Of a stretch of 64,000 nucleotides of DNA, positions 1-8,245 are shown one piece after another. Within the stretch, counting starts at the first letter, position 1, and the number at the start of each line of letters is the position of its first letter. The translations under genes were made by a program, and so were the position numbers. Below the pieces are notes generated by a model, which saw only the letters and a program-made list of their open reading frames with translations, did no database searches and was not told where the DNA came from. This DNA is from Micromonospora sp. NBC_00421 (lineage in GTDB: Bacteria; Actinomycetota; Actinomycetes; Mycobacteriales; Micromonosporaceae), in contig NZ_CP107929.1 in NCBI RefSeq assembly GCF_036017915.1, positions 4,592,001 to 4,656,000 of the forward strand, given 5' to 3'.

Positions 1-581
1 ACCGGGAGATCGACCCGGAGAGCGGCTTCTCCTCCGCGTTCGCCTCGGTCGGGCTCTCCGGCCTGGCCAGCGTCATCGCCGTCGGGGCGATCATCGGCAT
101 CCTGACCGTGATGTTCACCTTCATGCTCGGGGTGACCCGGGTGTGGTTCTCGATGAGCCGTGACGGCCTGCTGCCGGCCTGGTTCGCCAAGGTGCACCCG
201 GTGCGCCGGGTACCGACCCGGGTCACCTGGATCGTCGGGGTGGCCTCGGCGGTGATCGCCGGCTTCCTGCCGATCCGGCAGGCCGCCGAGCTGACCAACA
301 TCGGCATCCTGCTGGCCTTCGTGGTGGTCTGCGTCGCGGTGATCGTGCTGCGCTACCGCAGCCCGGACGCCCCGCGGACGTTCCGGCTGCCGGGGATGCC
401 GGTGGTGCCGGCGCTCGGCGTGGTCTTCTCGGTCTGGCTGATCAGCTTCCTCGACCACGTCACCTGGCTACGGTTCGCCGTCTGGTTCCTGATCGGCGGG
501 CTGGTCTACGCGTTCTACGGTTACCGCCGCTCCGCGCTGGCCGGTCGGGACGACCCGTCGGCCGGTGAATCCGGGCGGTGA
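1..581 (+). CDS. Amino acid permease (APC superfamily), C-terminal part
   Basis: This is the 3' end of an integral-membrane transporter whose start lies before the window; the frame is open from base 3. The visible ~192 residues contain about five hydrophobic segments. They include the stretch after a short loop that reads VTRVWFSMSRDGLLPAWFAKVHP, typical of the cytoplasmic loop of cationic amino acid/polyamine permeases (YhdG/CAT-like). The tail ends with a short charged cytoplasmic segment. By family knowledge it would import amino acids with protons. Its last 61 bases overlap the end of the convergent membrane protein gene. Substrate cannot be told from the fragment. Confidence 0.85.
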   Translation, partial: REIDPESGFSSAFASVGLSGLASVIAVGAIIGILTVMFTFMLGVTRVWFSMSRDGLLPAWFAKVHPVRRVPTRVTWIVGVASAVIAGFLPIRQAAELTNIGILLAFVVVCVAVIVLRYRSPDAPRTFRLPGMPVVPALGVVFSVWLISFLDHVTWLRFAVWFLIGGLVYAFYGYRRSALAGRDDPSAGESGR

Positions 582-1666
582 CCGGGCGACCTGAGTAGTC
601 CCGGCTCCGGGCCCACGGCCGGACGGGTCAGCAGCAGCGCGGTGCCGAGCCCGGCGAGCAGCCCGGCCAGTGAGGGGAGCGCGTCCGAGCCCGGCCCGGC
701 GATCGGACTGTTGCCGGCCAGCGCGGTCAACGGCGCACCGGGCCGCAGGGCCGCGCTGACCAACTGTGCGACCGACAGCAGCGCCAGCGGGACGACCAAC
801 GTGACCGGGACGAGCAACGCGTGCCACCGCCACGCCGGTCGGCCACCAGGCCAGGGCCGGGTCAGCAACGTCACCCCCACCAGCAGCACCGCGCCGAGCA
901 CCGCCGCCGGCAGCCGCCGGTCGGCCGACCCGGTCAGCCGGACCAGCAGCAGGCCGACCCCACCGACGACGGCCGTCCCGACCGCCACCGCGATCCGGGC
1001 CCGTTCCCGGTCGGGTGCGGCGGCCAGCGCGCCGGCCACGGTCGTCGCCAGCAGGAGCAGGCCGGTCACCAGGGCGGCCGGACCGAGTTCGGGGTCCTGG
1101 TCCGTCGGCGACCGGGTCAGCACGGCGACCAGCGCCGACACCGCCGCCACACAGGCCACCCCGGTCAGCACGGCCCGGTCCCGACCGACCACGCCAGCCG
1201 CCCGGTACGGGTCTGCCAGAGCTGCGACACGACCCGGCCCGACCACTGCGGCCACGGCGTCCCGGCGTACGGCGGAAGCGGCGGTGATCCCGACGGCCAG
1301 CCAGCCGAGGGCGACGAGCAGCACGGTCGCGCCGGTGCCGGTGGGGTCGGCCCGGTCGACGGCGACGTCGGCGGCCAGCGCACCCCCGGCGAGCAGCACG
1401 GCGGACAGGGCCCAGGGTCGCCGGCCGCCCCCGGCCAGCACCAGCCCGGACGCCATCGCCGTCAGCGCCAGGAAGCGCAGGTCACGGGCCCAGTAGGTGT
1501 TGTCGCCGGGCAGCCGCTCCGACCACGGGCCGACCGGCTCGGTGAGCGGTTGCCACACGGTCATGCCGACCGCCCAGAGCACCACGGCCAGCGCGGCGAG
1601 CCCGCTGCCGACGACGGCGAAGCTGACTCCCGGTCGCGCAGCGTGACCGGCTCGGGTGGGCATCAT
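521..1666 (-). CDS. Conserved hypothetical polytopic membrane protein
   Basis: A 381-residue protein with roughly nine to ten hydrophobic Ala/Leu/Val-rich segments separated by short Arg/Asp loops, so almost certainly a plasma-membrane protein. No catalytic or transport motif is recognisable. The C-terminal 40 residues are hydrophilic and Pro/Ser/Arg-rich, predicted cytoplasmic. It begins with two adjacent ATG codons (1666 and 1663), only 2 bases from the first possible start of the divergent parA frame, so the two genes share a very short promoter region. Its 3' end overlaps the permease end. Function unknown. Confidence 0.7.
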   Translation of the reverse strand: MMPTRAGHAARPGVSFAVVGSGLAALAVVLWAVGMTVWQPLTEPVGPWSERLPGDNTYWARDLRFLALTAMASGLVLAGGGRRPWALSAVLLAGGALAADVAVDRADPTGTGATVLLVALGWLAVGITAASAVRRDAVAAVVGPGRVAALADPYRAAGVVGRDRAVLTGVACVAAVSALVAVLTRSPTDQDPELGPAALVTGLLLLATTVAGALAAAPDRERARIAVAVGTAVVGGVGLLLVRLTGSADRRLPAAVLGAVLLVGVTLLTRPWPGGRPAWRWHALLVPVTLVVPLALLSVAQLVSAALRPGAPLTALAGNSPIAGPGSDALPSLAGLLAGLGTALLLTRPAVGPEPGLLRSPGHRPDSPADGSSRPASAERR

Positions 1667-1722
1667 GGATGGTCAGACTCCAGCCGGACCGCTACGGTTC
1701 CCCCTCTGGGGAGGTGCCGTCG

Positions 1723-2655
1723 GTGTACGTCGTATCCGTGATCAACTACAAGGGCGGGGTGGGTAAGACCACAGTGACCGCCAACCTCGGGGCCGAACTG
1801 GCCAACCGGGGGATGAAGGTGCTGCTGATCGACCTCGATCCGCAGACCAGCCTGACGTTCAGCTTCTACGACCCGGACGACTGGCGGGAACGGCTGCGCG
1901 ACGGTCGTACCGTGAAACGCTGGTACGACGGCCTGCGCGGAGACACCCCGGCGGTGACCCTGGGTGACCTGGTGGTCTCCCCCGGCCCGGCCAACGCGCA
2001 CCTCTCCGGCGCCGGTCGGCTCGACCTGATCGCCTCGCACCTCGGCCTGGCCGACATCGACCTGGCGCTGGCCCGGGGCGTGGCCGACGGGGACGACTAC
2101 GACCGGGAGCTGTTCCGGGTCCGTGGTTCGCTGGCCGAGGGGCTGCACGACGCGGCGCTCGACGGCTACGACCTGGTGCTGATCGACTGCCCGCCGAACT
2201 TCAACGTGGTCACCCAGTCCGCCGTCATCGCCAGCGACCACCTGCTCATCCCCGCGAAGGCCGACTACCTGTCCACGCTCGGCATCGACCACCTCTGCGG
2301 CAGCGTCCGGGAACTGGTCGACAGGTACAACGCCGACGCCCGCCGGTTCGCCACCAGCCGCCGGCACCACAAGGTGGCCCCGGACGTCGCCGGGGTGGTC
2401 TTCACCATGATCCAGCTGACCGCGCAGCGACCGATCGCCGCCCACCAGGGCTACCTGGACCAGGTACGTGCCCTCGGGCTGCCGGTCTTCCCCACCGCGC
2501 TGCGGGAGAACATCACCCTGTTCGCCGGGAACACCCCGCGCGGGGTGCCTGTGGTGCTGCGCCACCGGGTCACCTCGCCTGTGGTGCAGGAGGAGTTGCG
2601 GCAGATCACCACCGAGTTCCTCGCCCACCTGCAACCCCGCGAGGTGGCGGTATGA
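1723..2655 (+). CDS. ParA-family ATPase (orphan partition-like protein)
   Basis: A ParA/MinD-type P-loop ATPase. The deviant Walker A KGGVGKTT lies at residues 10-17, Walker A' is LLIDLDPQT and Walker B is VLIDCPPN, all expected for ATP-driven dimerisation on DNA or membrane. I chose the GTG at 1723 because GGGGAGG (1708-1714) sits 8 bases upstream; an in-frame ATG at 1669 would add 18 residues unlike the family. It overlaps the next gene by 4 bases (ATGA), so the two are translationally coupled. No parB or parS-like element is visible nearby. It is therefore probably not the chromosomal segregation ParA but one that positions another cargo. Confidence 0.88.
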   Translation: MYVVSVINYKGGVGKTTVTANLGAELANRGMKVLLIDLDPQTSLTFSFYDPDDWRERLRDGRTVKRWYDGLRGDTPAVTLGDLVVSPGPANAHLSGAGRLDLIASHLGLADIDLALARGVADGDDYDRELFRVRGSLAEGLHDAALDGYDLVLIDCPPNFNVVTQSAVIASDHLLIPAKADYLSTLGIDHLCGSVRELVDRYNADARRFATSRRHHKVAPDVAGVVFTMIQLTAQRPIAAHQGYLDQVRALGLPVFPTALRENITLFAGNTPRGVPVVLRHRVTSPVVQEELRQITTEFLAHLQPREVAV

Positions 2656-3107
2656 CCGGGACGCCACCCGACCGGGACCTCGCGGCCGGTGTCCTGGCCC
2701 GGGTGGGCGAGTTGCTGTCCGGGCTGTCGGCCGCCGACGTCGCCGCGCTGGCGCAGGGCCGGGCCCGGCTGGTCGTCGTGCCGGTGGCACCGGCCGGTGA
2801 CCCCGCCGTCCAGCCGGCCGGCCGGACTCCGGCGACCTCCTTGCCGGCCACCCTGCCGGCCGCACCGGTGCAGAGCAAGCCCTCGGGCGTCGACCTGGAC
2901 GCCGCATCGGCCACGCTGGACACCATGGTGCACCGCCGGGACGGTACGGCGTACCTGACGCCCTGGTCGATCCGGGACCTGCGGGCGTTGGCCGCCCGAC
3001 TGGGGTTACGCGGGGTGGCCGGCCTGCGCAAGGCGGAGCTGGTGGAGCGGCTGGTGGACCGGACGATCGGCTTCCGGGCCGCCTCCGCCGCCGTCCGTGC
3101 CCGCTGA
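2652..3107 (+). CDS. ParA-coupled protein with C-terminal SAP/Rho-N-like helix-extension-helix
   Basis: A 151-residue hypothetical protein whose ATG overlaps the parA stop as ATGA. The N-terminal ~45 residues are helical, the middle is a Pro/Ala-rich linker, and residues ~105-135 (WSIRDLRALAARLGL followed by a KAELVERLVD motif) match the helix-extension-helix pattern of SAP or Rho N-terminal domains, which bind nucleic acid. By position it is the likely partner or cargo adaptor of the ParA ATPase, taking the place usually held by ParB. That role is inference; only the coupling and the motif are seen. Confidence 0.65.
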   Translation: MTGTPPDRDLAAGVLARVGELLSGLSAADVAALAQGRARLVVVPVAPAGDPAVQPAGRTPATSLPATLPAAPVQSKPSGVDLDAASATLDTMVHRRDGTAYLTPWSIRDLRALAARLGLRGVAGLRKAELVERLVDRTIGFRAASAAVRAR

Positions 3108-3258
3108 GCCGGTCCGCCGCCGGCCCGAGGGCGGGACATCCGGTCTGACCGGCCCTGGCCTGCTCGTCCGTCCGGTCGGAGCCAGCGCTTTCGATCTTGT
3201 GCGGCACCGGGCCGGTGGATAAGCTCCCGCGGCTGTCTCCACCTGAGAAAGGACCGCA

Positions 3259-3480
3259 GTGACCGCTTCTGTCACCACCCAGAAGTCCTGGGTCGTCGCC
3301 CTGTTGCTCTGCTTCTTCGTCGGCGTGCTCGGCGCGCACCGGTTCTACACCGGCAAGGTCGGCACCGGTGTGCTCCAGCTGATCACCCTCGGCGGGCTCG
3401 GCATCTGGGCGTTCATCGATCTGATCATGATCCTGGTCGGTGCGTTCCGCGACAAGCAGGGCCAGCCGCTCGCCAAGTGA
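3259..3480 (+). CDS. TM2 domain-containing small membrane protein
   Basis: A 73-residue protein starting with GTG behind AAAGGA. It carries the TM2 signature: a first hydrophobic helix ending in GAHRFYTGK, a short loop with a Gly-rich turn, and a second helix ending LIMILVGAFRD. Length and layout are complete for the family. TM2 proteins are small two-helix membrane proteins of uncertain biochemical role. It stands alone and is followed by a strong hairpin at 3506-3529. Confidence 0.9.
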   Translation: MTASVTTQKSWVVALLLCFFVGVLGAHRFYTGKVGTGVLQLITLGGLGIWAFIDLIMILVGAFRDKQGQPLAK

Positions 3481-3505
3481 GGCGGGTGGGCCCGATCCGC
3501 GCCCA

Positions 3506-3529
3506 CCCCGGGACGGCCCCGTCCCGGGG
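3506..3529 (+). terminator. Hairpin terminator after the TM2 gene
   Basis: Perfect 10-bp arms (CCCCGGGACG / CGTCCCGGGG) with a 4-base loop, 26 bases after the TM2 stop. There is no U-tract, as is usual for actinomycete intrinsic terminators. Confidence 0.6.
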
Positions 3530-3636
3530 CCGCCCCGTCGGGCGGGTGGGGCCTCCTCCCGGAAGGTTGGCGGTGGGCGGGAATTCACCTGGTCGTCCTC
3601 CCACCTGTCGGGTTCCGGCCGATAACATCGCCGGGC

Positions 3637-4833
3637 ATGGATACGAAGAGCAGCACCCGCCCGCGACCCGGGCGGCTGATCACCGCACTCACCGCCGTCG
3701 TCACCCTGGCGATCCCGGTGGTGGTGACCACGACCTCGGCGTCCGCGGCGGCCACGTCGACCGTGGCGCAGGCCCTCGCCGCCCAGGACGGCCGGGTCGC
3801 CACGGTCACCGGGTACGTGATCGGCCAGCCGACCGCCACCAGCACGGTGCTCACCTCCGGCTACACCGCCGACACCGCCATCGCCCTGGCCGACACGGCC
3901 ACCGAGACCGGCACCGGCCGGATGCTCTACGTCCAGCTCACCACCGCGTACCGCAGCTCGTTCGGGTTGCTTACCAACCCGTCGCTGCGGGGCCGGCAGG
4001 TCACCGCCACCGGGACGCTCACCGCGTACTTCAGTCATGGCGGGTTGAAGAGCCCGACCGCGGTGAGCCTCGGTGGTGGCGGCACGCCGACGCCCACCCC
4101 GACCGCCTCCCCCACCCCCGGGCCCACCGGCTCCACCGGGCCGTACGACTCGACGTACTACGTGAACGCGGTGGGCAAGAGCGGCAGCGCGCTGCGCGGT
4201 TCCCTGCACACCATCATCAAGACCCAGACGAAGCTGAGCTACGACCAGGTGTGGGAGGCGTTGAAGGACACCGACCAGGACCCGGCGAACGCCAACAACG
4301 TGATCCTGCTCTACAGCGGACGGTCGCAGAGCAAGAGCAGCAACGGCGGCGGGGCCGACGACTGGAACCGGGAGCACGTCTGGGCCAAGTCGCACGGTGA
4401 CTTCGGAACCGCCACCGGACCGGGCACCGACGTGCACCACCTGCGGCCGGAGGACGTGACTGTCAACTCCGTGCGCGGCAACAAGGACTTCGACACCGGC
4501 GGCAGCGCGGTCGCCGAGGCCGCCGGCAGCTACACCGACGCCGACTCCTTCGAGCCGCGTAACGCGGTCAAGGGCGACGTCGCCCGCATGATCATGTACA
4601 TGGCGATCCGGTACGAGGGGGACGACGGCTGGCCGAACCTGGAGATGAACAACTCAGTCAGCAACGGCAGCGCACCCTACCTGGGTCGGCTGTCGGTGCT
4701 GCTCCAGTGGCACCGGCAGGACCCGCCGGACGCCTTCGAGCAGCGCCGTAACCAGCGCATCTACGAGCGCTGGCAGGGCAACCGCAACCCGTTCGTCGAC
4801 CACCCGGAGTGGGCCACCGCGATCTGGGGCTGA
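3637..4833 (+). CDS. Secreted endonuclease I-family nuclease with N-terminal OB-like domain
   Basis: A 398-residue extracellular nuclease. It has a Sec signal peptide (about residues 1-37: RPGR then a hydrophobic core ending SASAAA), a beta-rich module at ~38-145 resembling the OB-like domain of YhcR-type nucleases, a Thr/Pro linker at ~148-168, and an endonuclease I domain to the C terminus. Seen catalytic elements are NREHVWAKSHG with His247 and the DVHHLRPED motif with His267/His268, the beta-beta-alpha-metal centre that cleaves DNA and RNA non-specifically. A likely role is scavenging nucleotides or phosphate, or attacking competitors' DNA. It is monocistronic with its own downstream hairpin. 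Confidence 0.88.
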   Translation: MDTKSSTRPRPGRLITALTAVVTLAIPVVVTTTSASAAATSTVAQALAAQDGRVATVTGYVIGQPTATSTVLTSGYTADTAIALADTATETGTGRMLYVQLTTAYRSSFGLLTNPSLRGRQVTATGTLTAYFSHGGLKSPTAVSLGGGGTPTPTPTASPTPGPTGSTGPYDSTYYVNAVGKSGSALRGSLHTIIKTQTKLSYDQVWEALKDTDQDPANANNVILLYSGRSQSKSSNGGGADDWNREHVWAKSHGDFGTATGPGTDVHHLRPEDVTVNSVRGNKDFDTGGSAVAEAAGSYTDADSFEPRNAVKGDVARMIMYMAIRYEGDDGWPNLEMNNSVSNGSAPYLGRLSVLLQWHRQDPPDAFEQRRNQRIYERWQGNRNPFVDHPEWATAIWG

Positions 4834-4858
4834 ACGCGTCGGTTGTCACAGATCACCA

Positions 4859-4890
4859 CCGGTCGGGCGGTGAGGACGCCGCCCGACCGG
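4859..4890 (+). terminator. Hairpin between nuclease and aldo/keto reductase genes
   Basis: Perfect 12-bp arms (CCGGTCGGGCGG / CCGCCCGACCGG) separated by 8 bases. It lies 25 bases after the nuclease stop but only 13 bases before the next ATG, where a ribosome-binding site would sit. It may terminate the nuclease transcript and also influence reductase translation. Confidence 0.5.
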
Positions 4891-4903
4891 GTACACCCCC
4901 GAC

Positions 4904-5755
4904 ATGGCGAATACCGTTCCCGACATCAGTCTCAACGACGGCAACACCATCCCACAGCTCGGCTTCGGGGTCTTCCAGATCGAGCCGAAGGACACCGCCG
5001 AGGCGGTGGGTCGGGCGCTGAGGATCGGCTACCGGCACATCGACACCGCCCAGATGTACGGCAACGAGGCGGAGGTCGGCGAGGGCGTCCGCGCCTCCGG
5101 CCTGGACCGGGGCGAGGTCTTCGTGACCAGCAAGCTCAACAACGGCTTCCACCGCCCCGAGGACGCCCGCAAGGCGTTCGAGTCGACGCTGTCCGCGCTG
5201 AAGATGGACTACGTCGACCTGTTCCTCATCCACTGGCCGCTGCCGACCCGCTACGACGGCGACTTCGTCTCCACCTGGAAGACGCTGGAGGAGTTCCAGC
5301 GCGACGGCCGGGCCCGCTCGATCGGGGTGTCGAACTTCCAGGTGCCGCACCTGGAGCGGCTGGCCGCCGAGGCGGACGTGGTGCCGGCGGTCAACCAGAT
5401 CGAGGTGCACCCGTACTTCACCAACGAGCAGGTGCGCGCGTACGGCAACGCGCACAACATCCCCACCGAGGCGTGGTCCCCGATCGCCCAGGGCAAGGTG
5501 CTCGACGACCCGACGATCGTCGACATCGCCGAACAGCTCGGCCGTACGCCCGCCCAGGTGGTGCTGCGTTGGCACGTGCAGCGCGGCGACATCGTCTTCC
5601 CCAAGTCGACCACCCCGAAGCGGATCGAGGAGAACTTCCAGATCTTCGACTTCGCCCTGGACGACACGGCGATGGAGCGGATCAGCGGGCTCGACAAGGG
5701 CGAGGCCGGACGGACCGGACCGAACCCGGACGCCTTCGACTACATCCCCGCCTGA
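4904..5755 (+). CDS. Aldo/keto reductase (2,5-diketogluconate reductase-like)
   Basis: A complete 283-residue NADPH-dependent oxidoreductase of the AKR (beta/alpha)8 barrel family. The catalytic tetrad is visible as Asp47 and Tyr52 (HIDTAQMYGNE), Lys77 (VTSKL) and His110 (LIHWP). The cofactor-binding C-terminal segment FPKSTTPKRIEEN is also present. It reduces small aldehydes or ketones in the cytosol; substrate not predictable. No clear Shine-Dalgarno is seen upstream of the ATG because a 12-bp hairpin occupies that space. It is followed by a very strong bidirectional terminator. Confidence 0.92.
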   Translation: MANTVPDISLNDGNTIPQLGFGVFQIEPKDTAEAVGRALRIGYRHIDTAQMYGNEAEVGEGVRASGLDRGEVFVTSKLNNGFHRPEDARKAFESTLSALKMDYVDLFLIHWPLPTRYDGDFVSTWKTLEEFQRDGRARSIGVSNFQVPHLERLAAEADVVPAVNQIEVHPYFTNEQVRAYGNAHNIPTEAWSPIAQGKVLDDPTIVDIAEQLGRTPAQVVLRWHVQRGDIVFPKSTTPKRIEENFQIFDFALDDTAMERISGLDKGEAGRTGPNPDAFDYIPA

Positions 5756-5783
5756 GCGAACAGGGCGCCGCGCGGCGCGACCC

Positions 5784-5817
5784 ACGGGGCGGGACCCGGT
5801 CACGGGTCCCGCCCCGT
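5784..5817. terminator. Strong bidirectional hairpin terminator
   Basis: Perfect 15-bp GC-rich arms (ACGGGGCGGGACCCG and its complement) with a 4-base loop GTCA, placed between the convergent reductase gene (stop 5755) and the anchored protein gene (stop 5865). Confidence 0.75.
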
Positions 5818-5864
5818 CGCGTCCGGGACGGGGCGGTGCCAGGGGGCCGGGCCGGGCCGCGCTG

Positions 5865-6635
5865 TCATCCGTTCCGCGTCAGAACAGCCAGGCGGGACTT
5901 TCCTTCCGACAGTGGCGGGCTGCCCTCCTGACGGAGCAAGTCAAGCAGGGCTAGCAGGTCGTCATGTAGCTGACTCAGCCGCTGGTTCCCGTGGTCATCA
6001 ACGTTCTGGATGACCGGCACCTCGGCACGCAGTCGCTCGAACCAACGGCGGAATGCGGGGTCGCTGTCCAGCAGGTGGCAGAACGCCGCGTATCCCAACA
6101 CGTCCCGAATCCGGCCGGCGGGCGACTCGGTCCAGGTCAGCATCAGCTCACCGATCGCCCGTTGCTGGCCCCGAAAGAGCCGGAAGGGTCCTTGCAGGGC
6201 GTCGGTCGCCAGGGTCTTGTGGGTTCGCTGGATGATCTCCAACAGGTCTCTGGTGTTCTGGTCGGCGTTACTGTGGAGGAACCGGTGGTCCCGTCGCAGC
6301 AGTTCGACCCAGCCGAGATACTCGGCAAGCACATAGACGGTGTTGTCGACCACGTACCGTTCGTCCTCCGGGTCACCGCAGCGCAGGTAGCGGGGCAGCA
6401 GTCCACATCTGATCACGTTGTACAGGCGCGACTGGAGCGACTCGGCCGCCCACCGAAGCGGGTCCTGATAGCGCCGGAACAGTTCGTCGGCAAGCTCGCC
6501 CTTGGTGCGTTCGCGGGATTTCTCCTGTAGCTGATGGGTGACCACCGTGGTGCGGTGTGCGGTCCGAGCGGTGACCAGGACACTGACGAGTGCGACGGTA
6601 GCTGACAGGATGGCGATGAGGACTTCCGGCCGCAT
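5865..6635 (-). CDS. Membrane-anchored hypothetical protein
   Basis: A 256-residue protein of unknown function. The ATG at 6635 was chosen because the sequence then opens directly with one hydrophobic helix (residues ~3-22), followed by a basic/charged cytoplasmic helical domain (HQLQEKSRERTKGELADELF onward). The frame stays open further upstream, but those 46 extra residues look random. The body is all-alpha with several Trp/Arg-rich helices and resembles actinobacterial proteins with one N-terminal TM and a soluble alpha domain. Third-position GC is lower than in the neighbours, hinting at later acquisition. Confidence 0.6.
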   Translation of the reverse strand: MRPEVLIAILSATVALVSVLVTARTAHRTTVVTHQLQEKSRERTKGELADELFRRYQDPLRWAAESLQSRLYNVIRCGLLPRYLRCGDPEDERYVVDNTVYVLAEYLGWVELLRRDHRFLHSNADQNTRDLLEIIQRTHKTLATDALQGPFRLFRGQQRAIGELMLTWTESPAGRIRDVLGYAAFCHLLDSDPAFRRWFERLRAEVPVIQNVDDHGNQRLSQLHDDLLALLDLLRQEGSPPLSEGKSRLAVLTRNG

Positions 6636-6786
6636 GAGCCCCAGCCTGCCGCAGGACACGCGCCGATGACGTACCCCTACTCGGTTCGCGACTGACGGAT
6701 TGCCGTCATCCAAGCTGGTTGATGCGATGTCGCCCCCATGAACCGTCGGCGCCGGCCGAGGGCACGGGGCCAATATGGGTGAGGTC

Positions 6787-6817
6787 GATGCTGTCGAGCT
6801 GATGGCGCAAACGAATC
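6787..6817 (-). repeat. Copy 1 of a dispersed 31-bp element
   Basis: Reads, on the minus strand, a 31-base segment starting GATTCGTTTGCGC that matches 51941-51971 at 29 of 31 positions. It sits inside a 47-codon minus-strand ORF (6849 to 6706) containing LIRLRHQLDSI; the other copy translates as VIRLRHQLDRI in the same frame. Both differences keep an open frame and one is synonymous. This suggests both are pieces of one small, otherwise unknown gene family. The surrounding 6636-6871 interval holds nothing else I can recognise. Confidence 0.5.
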
Positions 6818-6871
6818 AGCCACCACATCGGCCATTGATAGATGCCCATCAAGGCCCGTAGCATCCCCGGC

Positions 6872-7756
6872 ATGCGTGCCGCCCGCGTCACCGTCACCGC
6901 CACCGTCGCCGCGCTGGTGAGCCTGCTCGCGGTCAGCGCCGCCCACGCCGACGACACCCCGGCGCTGACCACCCCCGGCGCACCGGTGGTGGTCGGCAAC
7001 GACCCGCACCGGCTCACCCTGACCTGGACCCCGTCGACGTGGCGGGGCGAGCCGGGCGGCCCGATCACCTACGACGTGCGCTCGCCGATCGGGCCGAACG
7101 CCTACCGGGGCCTGGGCAGCACCGAGACCAACACCGTCACCCTGACCGACCTGGCCCCCGGCACCGACTACCGGATCGCCCTCCAGGCGTACGCCATCGG
7201 CGGGTACTCCGACACCTCGCCGGTCACCGAGGTGCGCACCGCGTACGGGCGGGCCAAGATCGACTACCTCAACCTCGACTGGGCGCCCACCGACAACCAG
7301 GCCCAGTTCCGGATCAACGTCACCAACACCGGCACCCGGCCGCTGGACCTGACCACCGTGCGAGTCCGCTACCACCTGCGTTTCGAGAACGGCAACGCCG
7401 CGCTGACCACCGAGTGCGACTGGGCGACGCTGGGCTGCGCCAACATTCGGCGTACCCTCCAGTACTTTCCGCCGCCCGCGCCGCCGCCCGGCCCCACCCC
7501 GACGCCGGTGCCCACCGTCTTCCCGGTGCCCGGCACCCCCTTCCCCGGCTGGGTGGAGCTGACCTTCACCACCGGTGTCCTGGCCCCCGGCGCCTCCTCC
7601 GGCCCGATCCAACTCCGGCTGCACCGTCCGAACTGGACGACGATCGACGAACGCGACGACCCGAGCTGGCAGGCGGCCACCGGCGCGTGGACCGCCAACA
7701 GCCGGATCACCCTCGACGTCGACGGCGTCCGCGAGTACGGCGACAACTGGGGCTGA
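6872..7756 (+). CDS. Secreted fibronectin type III domain protein
   Basis: A 294-residue exported protein. An in-frame ATG at 6842 exists, but 6872 gives a standard signal peptide: RAAR, a Val/Ala/Leu core, then AHA-DDTPA. Residues ~25-110 form one FN3 domain (DPHRLTLTWTPSTW, a Tyr/Asp-rich middle, and the PGTDYRIALQAYAIGG strand). The remaining 180 residues are a Thr/Pro-rich beta domain with a proline run before a final Trp-containing strand region. Lacks any visible catalytic motif or sortase signal, so probably a released or wall-associated binding protein. Confidence 0.75.
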   Translation: MRAARVTVTATVAALVSLLAVSAAHADDTPALTTPGAPVVVGNDPHRLTLTWTPSTWRGEPGGPITYDVRSPIGPNAYRGLGSTETNTVTLTDLAPGTDYRIALQAYAIGGYSDTSPVTEVRTAYGRAKIDYLNLDWAPTDNQAQFRINVTNTGTRPLDLTTVRVRYHLRFENGNAALTTECDWATLGCANIRRTLQYFPPPAPPPGPTPTPVPTVFPVPGTPFPGWVELTFTTGVLAPGASSGPIQLRLHRPNWTTIDERDDPSWQAATGAWTANSRITLDVDGVREYGDNWG

Positions 7757-7801
7757 CCGCCTGCCCACCCTCGACGCCCGACAACTACCGCTCGCCCGTC
7801 G

Positions 7802-7852
7802 GCACGCCCCACGCGTAAGCACGCCCCACGCGTAAGCACGTCTCGCCCGTAA
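7802..7852. repeat. 17-bp tandem repeat, three units
   Basis: Three units of GCACGCCCCACGCGTAA (third with four changes) and a decayed fourth, in the 120-base gap between the FN3 gene and the globin-like gene. Period 17 is not a codon multiple. Confidence 0.7.
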
Positions 7853-7876
7853 GCACGCCTCACACCTGGGCGTCCC

Positions 7877-8245
7877 TCAGACCTGGGCATCGCCGGCGAC
7901 GGCGCGCTGGGCCGCGACGATCGTGTCGACCGGCAGGCCGAGACCGCAGAGCACGGCGGCCAGGTAGTCCAGCACCCGCCAGTGCTGCTCGTCGGTCAGT
8001 CCGAGCCGCCGCCACACCCCGCCGGCCGCCCGCCCTCCGTCACCGCCGGGGTCGCCGAGGGTCGCGGCCAGCAGGGCGGTCAGCCGGCAGGCGAGCCGGG
8101 GCCGGTCCAGCCCGATCAGGTACGGCGCCAGTTCGGCGTCCGCCGCGACCAGGCGCAGCCAGCGGATCACCACTGCGCGCACGCCGGCCGGACCGAGCCA
8201 GTCGAACGCGTTCCGGGGGCAGCTGACCAACTCCGTCGTCCGCAC
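7877..8245 (-). CDS. Truncated-haemoglobin-like protein lacking the haem ligand
   Basis: A 122-residue protein that reads through as a group-I truncated globin by pattern. The A/B region (FDWLGPAGVRAVV), B-helix end VAADAELAPY, E-helix RLACRLTALLAATLGDP and the G/H part LGLTDEQHWRVLDYLAAVLCGLGLP line up with mycobacterial HbN. Against that pattern, the proximal histidine F8 is Trp78 and the B10 distal tyrosine is Leu30. A haem-binding function is therefore unlikely; a sensor or structural role is possible. The alignment was done by eye, so the family call is moderate. Confidence 0.5.
   Translation of the reverse strand: MRTTELVSCPRNAFDWLGPAGVRAVVIRWLRLVAADAELAPYLIGLDRPRLACRLTALLAATLGDPGGDGGRAAGGVWRRLGLTDEQHWRVLDYLAAVLCGLGLPVDTIVAAQRAVAGDAQV

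Noticed and set aside
1663..4440. Long open minus-strand frame across parA, the TM2 gene and the nuclease gene
   Set aside because: It spans three well-supported plus-strand genes and has low-complexity translation.
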